Origin: Deltaproteobacteria bacterium
Lineage (GTDB): Bacteria > UBA10199 > GCA-002796325 > JACPFF01
Assembly: GCA_016183065.1 (NCBI GenBank)
Contig: JACPFF010000023.1
Location: forward strand, 1 to 22,869
Direction of reading: 5' to 3'
Length of the DNA stretch: 22,869 nt
Positions within the stretch are counted from its first letter, which is position 1. Every line of letters starts with the position of its first letter. Shown here in pieces: positions 1 to 7,132 of the stretch. The notes beneath the pieces are model-generated. The model searched no databases, was not told the origin of the DNA, and worked only from the letters and a program-made list of their open reading frames with translations. The translations under genes were made by a program, and so were the position numbers.

Positions 1-2
1 AC

Positions 3-65
3 AGCGCCCAACAGGACGAGGATCTGGCCAAGCGGGGCGATTCATTTACGATTGTCGACGCGTAA
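3..65 (+). CDS. C-terminal end of an unidentified protein (5' part outside window)
   Basis: An open frame enters the window and ends with TAA at 63-65. It encodes about 20 residues, ending in GDSFTIVDA, and has the charged/polar composition of a real C-terminus. I do not recognise the protein. It ends 27 bases before a strong hairpin (93-116) that resembles an IS200/IS605 transposon end, so it could be the last gene of an inserted element. That is inference only; the tail does not show TnpB zinc-ribbon motifs in the visible part. Confidence 0.45.
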   Translation, partial: SAQQDEDLAKRGDSFTIVDA

Positions 66-92
66 TGCCCTGCTTCAGCAGGTGGCGCTCAA

Positions 93-116
93 ATCCCTCG
101 CCTTCAGGCGAGGGAT
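93..116 (+). other. Perfect 10-bp stem-loop; IS200/IS605-end-like hairpin or terminator
   Basis: Bases 93-102 and 107-116 are perfect inverted complements around the loop TTCA, followed by GTTTAAT. The position and form (C-rich stem, TTCA loop) resemble the subterminal hairpin at the right end of IS200/IS605-family elements. Recognisable recombinase homology begins only seven bases further on, at about 123, which fits an insertion boundary. A simple transcription terminator for the gene ending at 65 is the alternative, although the T-tract is short. Confidence 0.5.
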
Positions 117-122
117 GTTTAA

Positions 123-789
123 TATGGCGACATGCGGGTCAAAGGAAAGATCTACCCGGCCAAACATACGCCCATCATTTCCAGAGAGCCTTACGACCAA
201 GCCCAGTCGGTTCGCCTGAGCTGGAACAAGAAGCCGTTCAAGTATTCCGACAAGCCCTTCATCTTTCGGGGTCTCATCAAGTGTGCCCACTGCGGTTGCC
301 CCATCACCAGCGACCTCAAAAAGGGAAAATACATCTACATGTACTGCACCAAATCGAGAGGCCCCTGCGAAGGCTTGCGGATCCGCGAAGAGGAATTGTT
401 GGAACAGATCAAAAACGTTTTCCGAAGTTTTCACATCCCCGAGAATGTCCTGGCAGCGCTCAAAAACCAGTTGGCTGAATCAGTCAAAGCCAAGAAGATT
501 TTTCACGATGAGGCTATCAGTCGGGTCCGCAAAGATTATGACCTCATCCACCTTGCTGGACTTGGCTTCGCGGGCTTATGAACTTTTTGAGAGTTCGAAA
601 GTGGAGCAAAAGCGACAACTCATCAACTTCACGCTTTCGAACCTGGCTTTGAAAGACTCAACTCTCGAATATCAAATAAGAAAGCCGTTCTCCCATTTCG
701 GAAAAACAGCCTCTCATTCACCAATGCGCGCCCAGCAGGATTCGAACCTGCGGCCTTCAGCTTCGGAGGCTGACGCTCTATCCATCTGA
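123..789 (+). pseudogene. Large serine recombinase remnant (5'-truncated, internal deletion and frameshift)
   Basis: Large serine recombinases catalyse site-specific integration and excision. Here only the DNA-binding part remains. From 123 the frame reads the end of the Recombinase domain (YGDMRVKGKIY, HTPIISRE), then the zinc-ribbon domain with CAHCGCP and a downstream CTKSRGPC, then a coiled-coil start (ISRVRKDYD). Near 545-553 the homologous reading jumps by +1: LLDLASRAYELFESS and the conserved tail KRQLINFTLSNL...RKPF follow in the frame that stops at 787-789. In intact relatives some 50-60 residues lie between these two blocks, so this looks like an internal deletion with frameshift rather than a sequencing slip. 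The N-terminal resolvase catalytic domain is absent. The tail frame runs antisense through the tRNA gene. The gene cannot be active. Confidence 0.85.
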
Positions 790-800
790 GCTATGGGCGC
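727..800 (-). tRNA. tRNA-Arg (anticodon CCG)
   Basis: The minus strand folds as a 74-nt tRNA. The acceptor stem pairs GCGCCCA (800-794) with TGGGCGC (734-728), discriminator G at 727. The D-arm begins TAGCTCAGATGG, the anticodon loop is CTCCGAA with anticodon CCG (reads CGG, Arg), and the T-arm carries GGTTCGAATCC. CCA is not encoded. The likely promoter lies about 150 bases upstream at 951-980, because a repeat and a partial copy of the tRNA 5' end intervene. A serine recombinase remnant abuts it on the opposite strand, consistent with the tRNA having served as an integration site. Confidence 0.95.
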
Positions 801-802
801 GT
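783..802 (-). repeat. 20-bp direct repeat, copy inside tRNA-Arg 5' end
   Basis: This 20-bp segment covers the first 18 nt of tRNA-Arg plus two upstream bases. It recurs exactly at 912-931, 129 bases away. The flanking bases differ on both sides, so the duplication is exactly 20 bp. Confidence 0.9.
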
Positions 803-911
803 ATGACCGATCGGCTCCAATCTGCGTCTCTCTATCTCCCCTTCGCGCTGCGCGCTGCGGGGACTTCCTCGCCCCCCACTCGGCTGCGCCGAGCGGGGCC
901 GGGCTCGGTCG
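803..911. mobile_element. Diverged copy of the palindromic repeat inserted beside tRNA-Arg
   Basis: The segment lies between two 20-bp direct repeats. From about 856 it contains the module GGGGACTTCCTCG, a hairpin with stem CTCGGC/GCCGAG and loop TGC (around 872-886), then GGGCTCGGTCG. These match the linker-hairpin-linker order of the copies at 6911, 16774 and 22612. A second small hairpin GCGC-TGC-GCGC precedes it. The right end of the similarity stops where the direct repeat begins, which fits an insertion with a 20-bp target duplication. It could alternatively be a recombination scar between two tRNA copies. Confidence 0.6.
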
Positions 912-931
912 CATCTGAGCTATGGGCGCGT
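912..931 (-). repeat. 20-bp direct repeat, orphan copy of tRNA-Arg 5' end
   Basis: Exact duplicate of 783-802. It carries tRNA nucleotides 1-18 without the rest of the gene and sits about 20 bases downstream of the predicted tRNA promoter. This is where the tRNA would start if the intervening 129 bases were removed. Confidence 0.9.
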
Positions 932-950
932 GGATGGTGTTTGCGGTTTG

Positions 951-980
951 CTTAAAGAACATCCATTACGTCGCTGTCAA
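951..980 (-). promoter_or_regulatory. Sigma-70 promoter, probably the original tRNA-Arg promoter
   Basis: On the minus strand a perfect -35 hexamer TTGACA (980-975) is followed after 18 bases by TTTAAG (956-951; four of six matches to TATAAT). Transcription would start near 944, giving a leader of about 15 nt before the orphan tRNA 5' copy (929). That geometry is normal for a tRNA promoter. Confidence 0.55.
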
Positions 981-1057
981 ATGGCAAATGGTGGTTCCTC
1001 GTCTCTGCAAGGCCTGTGGGCACTGGGATGACAGTCAGTCTTCGGGCACCACCACGG

Positions 1058-2773
1058 CTATTGGCTGCGAATGCCGAGGACCAGGGTCGGATAGGGAAAC
1101 TCAAGGTTGACATCCTGACGGTTCGCCGTCCCATAGAGGACGAGGTCGGTGCCGATCGAGACGGGCCCGGTCACGTGCACCTGCCCCCCGATGGTGATCT
1201 GGCCGCCAGCGCCAATGTTCCCTGTGGTCTGCTCGAATTGCTGGCTGACATGGAGGCCAAGACGCGCTTCCAGCGATCCTCCCTCGCCTTCCACAATGGG
1301 GATGCGATAGCTTACCTCGGCCCGTGTTTCCGAGGAGAGTTCGTAAATATGCTCGGGTTGGTCGTCGATGGTGCCCAGGAGAGACGAGAGATCGCCGGCG
1401 TCGAGATACGGCGTGGCCAAGCTGGCGCCAAGAACGAGGTGTCCATTCGCCCATCGGGTGTGTGACGCAATCGCGATCGATCCCCGCGAGCCGCGCGTTC
1501 CGTCACCGGCGAGGTAGAGACTCCCGAGCGAGGGAGGAAACGTGAAACGTGTGGCGAGAATGGCCCCCGTGTCCATGGGATCAGGGCGGAGCACGCGCCC
1601 AATGAGCGCCGCAAAGCAACCGTTGCCAAGGCCATCGATTGCAAAGTGTTCACCCGGTCCCACACCGCCGGCGATCGCACACCCTGCGGTCGCCGGGAGC
1701 ATGGCAATCATCAGGTCGTGATCGGCGGGAATGGGCTCCTCCGCAATCAGATGCGGGAGTTTGTTGACGAAATGGAAGAGTGACCTGAATCCGCCACCAA
1801 GCGAAAAGGCGTCGCCCGGTTTCCCCTTGGCACTGATGCCGACATTCGCGGCCGCACTGGCACCGTCCAAAGAGGCGAGTGTGATTTTTCCCCAGAGCGG
1901 GGCACGATGGAAAAGCCCGGCGTTTTCACTTTCCAGAAAGGTCTTGGCGGAGAGGATCGCCGCCACATCGGCAACAGCCGGCTGTTCGGCCGCAGCAGGT
2001 TGTCCGGTGACTTCTTCGAGATAGTCCGTGGCCCCGGAGCTGGGCCGCAAGACCGCCTCGCGGAGCATCATCCCCTCGCCAAACGTGAAAAACGTGTCGA
2101 CAATGCCGTACATCATTTCCGATATCGAGGCTGTGCCATCGGCATTCCCCGGTTCGCTATTGTTGTCGCCGAGTCCTGTCTGCAATCCCGCATAGAGAAT
2201 GACCCCGAGGCGGCTCGAAAATATTTTTTCCTGATCCCCCGTGCGATGGAGATATTGGATACCAAAGCCGAGTTCCGGCGTTACGGGCCAGCGTTCGACG
2301 CCTTCGAACGTCAAGAGTCCGGATGTGCTCCGCCGCAGTCCCACAAACGGCGACTCCTCGGGGGGAGGATCAACGACCTCGCCCACAATCGTCTGCGGCG
2401 GGGCATCGCTGGTGAGGAGCCCGCCGGACAATTGCAGGCTGTTGGCAATGCCGGGGTAAATGGTCCGCGCACCGTCGCCAAAATACCGACTGACCTGCCG
2501 AAATTCGAGATGACCGGAGAACGAGTGATTCTCCGTGAATCCTCCTTCGGTAGGATAGGGAAACTTTTTGCCCGTGGTGTAGACGTCGGATCCTCCGAGG
2601 CCAAGTCCCCAGGCATAGCTCCGTTTGTCTGCCGACCGCTCATAGAGCAGGGCACACTCCCAGCCCATGCCACCATCGGCGATCGAGAGATCCGGCAAGA
2701 GGAGGAACCGGCAACGGGCCAGGATGCTGCTCCCGCTGTCGAATCCTCCAGATGTGATGTCATCTCCGGCCAT
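1058..2773 (-). CDS. Beta-rich hypothetical protein, possible outer-membrane barrel partner of upstream lipoprotein
   Basis: 571 residues of unrecognised family. The sequence is rich in glycine and in alternating polar/hydrophobic stretches (YAWGLGLGGSDVY, LGVILYAGLQTGLG, LVLYGTANRQDVNLEF), and the C-terminal part has evenly spaced amphipathic strands ending PYPTLVLGIRSQ. This suggests a beta-barrel or beta-sandwich envelope protein. No signal peptide is visible: the N-terminus is MAGDDITSGGFDSGSS. The start is well supported by an AAGGA Shine-Dalgarno inside the end of the upstream gene, whose stop lies three bases before this ATG, so the two are cotranscribed and probably translationally coupled. 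The missing signal peptide is odd for a barrel and leaves export or location open. Function unknown. Confidence 0.7.
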   Translation of the reverse strand: MAGDDITSGGFDSGSSILARCRFLLLPDLSIADGGMGWECALLYERSADKRSYAWGLGLGGSDVYTTGKKFPYPTEGGFTENHSFSGHLEFRQVSRYFGDGARTIYPGIANSLQLSGGLLTSDAPPQTIVGEVVDPPPEESPFVGLRRSTSGLLTFEGVERWPVTPELGFGIQYLHRTGDQEKIFSSRLGVILYAGLQTGLGDNNSEPGNADGTASISEMMYGIVDTFFTFGEGMMLREAVLRPSSGATDYLEEVTGQPAAAEQPAVADVAAILSAKTFLESENAGLFHRAPLWGKITLASLDGASAAANVGISAKGKPGDAFSLGGGFRSLFHFVNKLPHLIAEEPIPADHDLMIAMLPATAGCAIAGGVGPGEHFAIDGLGNGCFAALIGRVLRPDPMDTGAILATRFTFPPSLGSLYLAGDGTRGSRGSIAIASHTRWANGHLVLGASLATPYLDAGDLSSLLGTIDDQPEHIYELSSETRAEVSYRIPIVEGEGGSLEARLGLHVSQQFEQTTGNIGAGGQITIGGQVHVTGPVSIGTDLVLYGTANRQDVNLEFPYPTLVLGIRSQ

Positions 2774-2776
2774 CGT

Positions 2777-5700
2777 CTAATCCTTCACCACGGAAATCTG
2801 CGATACCGCGTCCCGTTCATTGGTTTCGAGATCGTAACAGTGCTCGCCTTCCCACTGCTCCGGATCGCCCGTGGGGTCACAGAGCCAGCCATTCATGACG
2901 ATAAACATGGTCACATCTTTGAACACGAAGGTGAGCGAGGGGCGGGAGCTGAATTTTGCCACACCGACCACCGTTAGGATGCCGGTTTCGTGGTCGAGCG
3001 GTCGGCCATGGAGGTAGGCCGACCCCCCCGCATAGGTGTTGTTCGGCTCCGGGCACCCTGCGGGGATCAACCCCTCAGTGTCCTTTGAGAGGAGGGGGAT
3101 CAGATAGGCCCAGGTGCTGTATGTCTCGCCCTGGAAGAAAAGATTTGCCGTATTGTGCGCGCAGATCGGTGGCGTATCGAGCGTGGGATCGGTCAGATTG
3201 ATTTTGTATTCCTGCTTGGACACATTGATCCTGGCATCGGGAACGAGATTGGGTTCGTGTGCGGACGTGGGTGGCGCGAGCGTGTGCGTGGTAAAATTGA
3301 TATGCCAGACCTCGTCCAGGGGCGGGAAGGCGCCCAGCGGACCGCTTGGGTTGTGGAAATAGGTGGGGCCCCAAAATCTCAGACCCAAGTCGAACGCAAA
3401 GTGCCCATCGAGGGTATAGGTCCCACCCATGTCACGGAGTTGTTGCGGTGTTCCGCGGCTCGCGCAGAGATCCTGACGGGCGCCACCCGACATGGCATCG
3501 GCCTCGTGGAGGCTTGGGCTGTCGAACCGACCGGCCGACGTATAGAAATAGGCGCAGACACCGGTTTTGCCCGGTTCCGTGGGTCCGTTGCCGAACTTTT
3601 GTTGCCCCTCGACAGAGCAGGGATCGACCTCTTCGCAGGCCGACGGCTGCGAGGGTCGTTCCTCCTCGGGCGCGACGGGACCGGGGTACGACAGCGAGCC
3701 CGTGAAAATCTTGAGATTGTTGGCCTGAAGATCTTCCGGGACATTCGGATAATCGAAAAATTGTCCCTGCATACCCTGTGGCGCAACGGCATCAAAACTG
3801 AGATTCACATAATCGCGCAACAACGGATTGTCATACTGTATCGGGAGTGGGCGCGAATCGACCTTGCGAAAGACGGCCGTGATATCGTCGTTGGGTGTCG
3901 AAATGATCTCACCGGCTTCATTGACAATGGTCTCCTCATCAAACGGATCGAGGAGAAACGCCCCGGTAAAGAGGAACCGGTCATCGGGCTTGGCCTTCCC
4001 CTCGGCAATGAGGAGCGTCAACTCCTTGAGGCTTGGCACCGAGGCGACCGTGGGGAATTGGGTATTCAGCATCATGGACAATGTTTGCGTGATACGGAAA
4101 ATCGCCTTTCCCTGGCGCGGGGCGATCACCGCCAAGAGCGGGAGGTGAAACTCGGATTGCTGGATCGAGCCGTCACGATTTTTGATCGGCTTCTTATCCG
4201 GACCGAGCGGTTGTGTGGTGAGGATCAGTGTGGCCTCGAACTGCCGTTGCGTGGAGGCCCCGGTGTCCGCACGGGCGAAATTGATACAGCCGAAAAAGGG
4301 CATGCTCTCGGTGGTGGTGCTGCCGGGGATCAGATCGTAGCCGTTCGGCCCCAGGACCACGGGCGTCGGTGCGGTTTGCACATCAATGATGCCACCGTCG
4401 GGCCCGAAAATGGGATTCGTGCATCGCGAGGTCTCGGGTTTGGCGTCGATTTCATCGCGCGCATCGAGCATTTCAAAATACGCGACATCGGGGCCGGTCA
4501 GTTGCATGCCGGTGATGCGCACCGCACTCGAGGCCGTCTCTGTGAGTTGAATAAAGAGAGGCACTGCAAGATCGGTCGTCTGCGCGGTGATGTCGCGAAA
4601 GGCAAAGGCGGTTCCTTCGGATTGTTCCTTCAGTCCCGTTCCGGTCTTCACGAACACCTGCAGGGCGGGAATATCCTTGATCGACATAGTCCCCTTGAGG
4701 GCGAGCGTCTCCGTGACGTTCTCACTGTCGATCTCCAGCGTCGCCTGATCTGTGACACGCGCGCCAACCCCTGCCTGCCGGCCATCGCTCCCCAACAGGT
4801 CATCCGGGAGATAGCCGACGACGAAAAATGCCCGCGTGGTCGTGATCGGCGGTTCATGGGGAGGGAGCGTCAACGGAAACGGTGTGACAGATTGCGGTGT
4901 GTCATCGCCCACCGTCGCTGCCTGGATATGCGCAGCGGTGAGCGCGTCGATCGATGCCGCAACAACGACAGACGACGGCTGAAAGAGGAACTGTTTCGTC
5001 GACCGGCTCTGGGCCACCTCTGCAAGACGCATGGCAGTAATAGTGAGCGGAGCGGTGCCAATGTTGCGAATGGCAAAGAGCCGGCTCGACACTTCGACGG
5101 GGGCGGTCTGGCTGCCAAAGTGGATCACACTCGACGGGGCGGTGTTGTAGCGGAGTTCGCAATGATCATCGACTTCATCGATCGGATCGCCCGCATCGTT
5201 GATGGTGAGGAGCCGGCAGTTTTCGGTCGCCACCATTGGAGGGGCTCGCGTCGCCCCCTCCAGCGGCAAAGCCGCTGGAGCCTCCCCCTCAACGCCGCGG
5301 TGCGGCTGAAACGTGGGCCCCTCCCGGACTGCCGTCCGGGGGGGGGCCACGTCCAGACAGGGGCGACAATCGGTGGGCAGTGGCGCGCCGCCGCAGAGGT
5401 GGACCGCACAGGCGAAAAAGGCACGTCGCGGACTGGCGGGCGCAAAGAGGTCGCCCAGGTGCGCCGCGGCAATCCGCGGCAATTGGATCTCCCCGTTCTG
5501 GTCGAGCAGATCGATGGCCATTCGACCACTGGCGGCCAGCGCCGTCCCACGGAGCGTGAAGGTATCCGCGCCGAGCGGCAGTTCCTCAGTAATCACCCCC
5601 GGACCTTCGATCAGGTTTTGGACCGGCCGGAAGGTGACGCGGATGCGCATCGAACCATCAGCGGGAAGTCGCTGATTGAGTGCGCTCGTGCTCTCCAGAT

Positions 5701-6634
5701 GAAAGACGCCCATCGTGGGGGGGAGAGTGAGCGCAATGGGAGCGGGACTGATGTTGGTGATTTCAAACCGTCCCTCGGCCTCAAAACGGGGACCGACATC
5801 GGTCGCGTTTTGCGAGATATAGGTCCCGGTGGAGATCTCCAATTGGTTGCCGTTGGGGATCGGGACCTCGATTTCCCGTCCCTGATTATCGAGCATCAGC
5901 TTGGTGACGGAAAATTGGGTCGGCTGGCCGGGCGCGGTCCCGCATGCCTCAAGTGTCGGCGTGATCACCCCCTGCAGGACCGCGGAGAGTTCCGCCCCGA
6001 GGAGAAAGGCATCGGCACTCGGAAAGAGGGGCCCCAGGATAGTGCCGCCGACCAGGGTCAGGTGGCCGTCGCTCGTCAACCGGCTTCCGGAGACCGCCGG
6101 CAGATCTTCAAATGTGGGACCTCTCTCGGTGGTCAATGTGAAATCGGGGAGCGTCCCGATCTGATCGAGTGCGGAAATGGTGAAATCGAAATGCTCGATG
6201 GTGATCTCGCCGCTGTTGCCGATGGTTCCCTCGCCGATATTCGTCCTCCCATCGCCATTGTCACGACCATGAATCGTGATCGGCACAGGGAGGCCGTGCC
6301 CATCGATATAAATGTCGGGAAAGGTTTCACCGCGCATGACCACCGTGCTTCCGGTGATTTCCAGTGGAATCGGCGGAACGATACTGCAAAGTGGCGTGCC
6401 ATTGCTGCCGGTCGCGCCGGCCTCGATGTTGTCGCCCTTGATCATGACGCAGAGTTCTGCCTCGAATTGGAGGGCGCAATGGGGTTCTGTCGGGGCCTCG
6501 CTGGGGGCGGGCGGGGGCGGCGGTCCCTCCTCGGCGCTCGGCGCAAAATAGACCGGGAGGTAATCCTTCCCCGGACAGGCCATACAGAGGGTCAGGAGGC
6601 CAGGCAACGCGAGCTGGAAAAACGATCGCATCAT
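2777..6634 (-). CDS. Very large putative lipoprotein with Ig/ASH-like segments
   Basis: 1285 residues from the ATG at 6634, preceded by GGAG at an 11-base distance. A GTG four codons upstream would leave no room for a ribosome site. The N-terminus MMRSFFQLALPGLLTLCMAC is a signal peptide ending in a lipobox-like CMAC (weak match, cysteine at about residue 20), followed by a proline-rich linker (GPPPPPAP). At about 285-335 (FEITNISPAPIAL ... VTFRP), 510-545 (FAIRNIGTAPLTI) and more weakly 690-725, segments resemble ASH/choice-of-anchor-D Ig-like domains common in bacterial surface proteins. Several cysteines in the C-terminal 250 residues suggest disulphides in the periplasm or outside. A palindromic repeat adds about 37 residues in frame at about residues 430-466. 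It heads a two-gene unit with the beta-rich protein. Function unknown; a surface or envelope structural role is inferred. Confidence 0.8.
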   Translation of the reverse strand: MMRSFFQLALPGLLTLCMACPGKDYLPVYFAPSAEEGPPPPPAPSEAPTEPHCALQFEAELCVMIKGDNIEAGATGSNGTPLCSIVPPIPLEITGSTVVMRGETFPDIYIDGHGLPVPITIHGRDNGDGRTNIGEGTIGNSGEITIEHFDFTISALDQIGTLPDFTLTTERGPTFEDLPAVSGSRLTSDGHLTLVGGTILGPLFPSADAFLLGAELSAVLQGVITPTLEACGTAPGQPTQFSVTKLMLDNQGREIEVPIPNGNQLEISTGTYISQNATDVGPRFEAEGRFEITNISPAPIALTLPPTMGVFHLESTSALNQRLPADGSMRIRVTFRPVQNLIEGPGVITEELPLGADTFTLRGTALAASGRMAIDLLDQNGEIQLPRIAAAHLGDLFAPASPRRAFFACAVHLCGGAPLPTDCRPCLDVAPPRTAVREGPTFQPHRGVEGEAPAALPLEGATRAPPMVATENCRLLTINDAGDPIDEVDDHCELRYNTAPSSVIHFGSQTAPVEVSSRLFAIRNIGTAPLTITAMRLAEVAQSRSTKQFLFQPSSVVVAASIDALTAAHIQAATVGDDTPQSVTPFPLTLPPHEPPITTTRAFFVVGYLPDDLLGSDGRQAGVGARVTDQATLEIDSENVTETLALKGTMSIKDIPALQVFVKTGTGLKEQSEGTAFAFRDITAQTTDLAVPLFIQLTETASSAVRITGMQLTGPDVAYFEMLDARDEIDAKPETSRCTNPIFGPDGGIIDVQTAPTPVVLGPNGYDLIPGSTTTESMPFFGCINFARADTGASTQRQFEATLILTTQPLGPDKKPIKNRDGSIQQSEFHLPLLAVIAPRQGKAIFRITQTLSMMLNTQFPTVASVPSLKELTLLIAEGKAKPDDRFLFTGAFLLDPFDEETIVNEAGEIISTPNDDITAVFRKVDSRPLPIQYDNPLLRDYVNLSFDAVAPQGMQGQFFDYPNVPEDLQANNLKIFTGSLSYPGPVAPEEERPSQPSACEEVDPCSVEGQQKFGNGPTEPGKTGVCAYFYTSAGRFDSPSLHEADAMSGGARQDLCASRGTPQQLRDMGGTYTLDGHFAFDLGLRFWGPTYFHNPSGPLGAFPPLDEVWHINFTTHTLAPPTSAHEPNLVPDARINVSKQEYKINLTDPTLDTPPICAHNTANLFFQGETYSTWAYLIPLLSKDTEGLIPAGCPEPNNTYAGGSAYLHGRPLDHETGILTVVGVAKFSSRPSLTFVFKDVTMFIVMNGWLCDPTGDPEQWEGEHCYDLETNERDAVSQISVVKD
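5235..5348. mobile_element. Palindromic repeat inserted in frame within the lipoprotein gene
   Basis: The segment opens with ATTGGAGGGGCTC, identical to the start of the intergenic copy at 22607-22619. It then carries a perfect 10-bp stem with AAA loop (5258-5267/5271-5280) and a 5-bp stem with GGT loop (5294-5298/5302-5306). Order and linkers match 22827-22869 closely. A further nested hairpin (CCCGGAC/GTCCGGG inside CGTGG...CCACG) follows. Compared with the intergenic copies the 88-bp core is nearly absent, so this is a deletion derivative. The lipoprotein frame stays open through it, adding a proline/arginine/alanine-rich stretch. Confidence 0.8.
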
Positions 6635-6646
6635 AAGGAGATACAC

Positions 6647-6910
6647 TCCGAAACATTATCGGACGCATTGAGTGAAAGTTGCGCTGATTTGGTCCGTAAT
6701 CGGTTGGAGTGAGAAGGCAATACGCGGACGGCCAGCGCGCTGCGGCACATCCGAGGGAGGATGATCCATTAACTCTCTATTATTGTTATATTTTTATGCT
6801 TCAATATCGCCGCCTCCTTTGCGGTGATTGACGCAATGTCGATCACCGAGTGACGGATCTTGGTGCAGCAATGCACGCATCATGATCGTTTTCTTCTTCG
6901 CGACTATTAC
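6647..6910. other. Divergent spacer between lipoprotein and RHS genes
   Basis: No gene is supported. The middle (about 6770-6815) is a sharp AT-rich island in an otherwise GC-rich region and probably holds promoters for one or both divergent genes; I could not pick convincing -35/-10 pairs. An interrupted 7-bp inverted repeat lies at 6822-6848. The spacer continues into a repeat copy from 6911. Confidence 0.5.
6822..6848. promoter_or_regulatory. Interrupted inverted repeat, possible operator
   Basis: CGGTGAT (6822-6828) and ATCACCG (6842-6848) are perfect inverted complements separated by 13 bases, next to the AT-rich island between two divergent genes. A dimeric regulator site is possible. 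A chance palindrome of this size cannot be excluded. Confidence 0.25.
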
Positions 6911-7060
6911 AGGGGCTCACGTACCCTGCGGCTCCGCCTCCGGGTACTTCCTCGTCCACCCAGCTTCGCTGGGTCCCCGGACTCGGTCGTCGCCACTGCC
7001 CCCTGCAACGCTGCGGGGCGCGCTGGGCCATGGGGTCCCACCTCCGAAGACTCGCTGACA
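6911..7060. repeat. Palindromic repeat, intergenic copy 1
   Basis: Bases 6911-6998 match 16774-16861 and 22612-22699 over 88 bp with a single difference (G instead of A after GTACCCT). The core holds a stem GTACCC/GGGTAC, a stem CCCAGC/GCTGGG with loop TTC, and the tail CCGGACTCGGTCGTCGCC. From 6999 to about 7060 the hairpin chain is degenerate and differs from the other copies. It lies in the 5' region of the RHS gene, so it may be part of its leader. Confidence 0.9.
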
Positions 7061-7132
7061 TGCCATGCAGATAGCGGTCATCATGTTTTGGCATCGACTT
7101 TGCAAAATGCTCCGCAGGAGAGTGATCTAACG

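Noticed and set aside
3155-6712. Long plus-strand open frame antisense to the lipoprotein gene
   Set aside because: It has no domain signature or ribosome site and reads as the mirror of a GC-rich gene; the minus-strand gene has a signal peptide, domains and coupling.
6860-7132. N-terminal extension of the RHS protein
   Set aside because: It would translate the intergenic repeat; the ATG at 7133 has a Shine-Dalgarno and begins a signal peptide.
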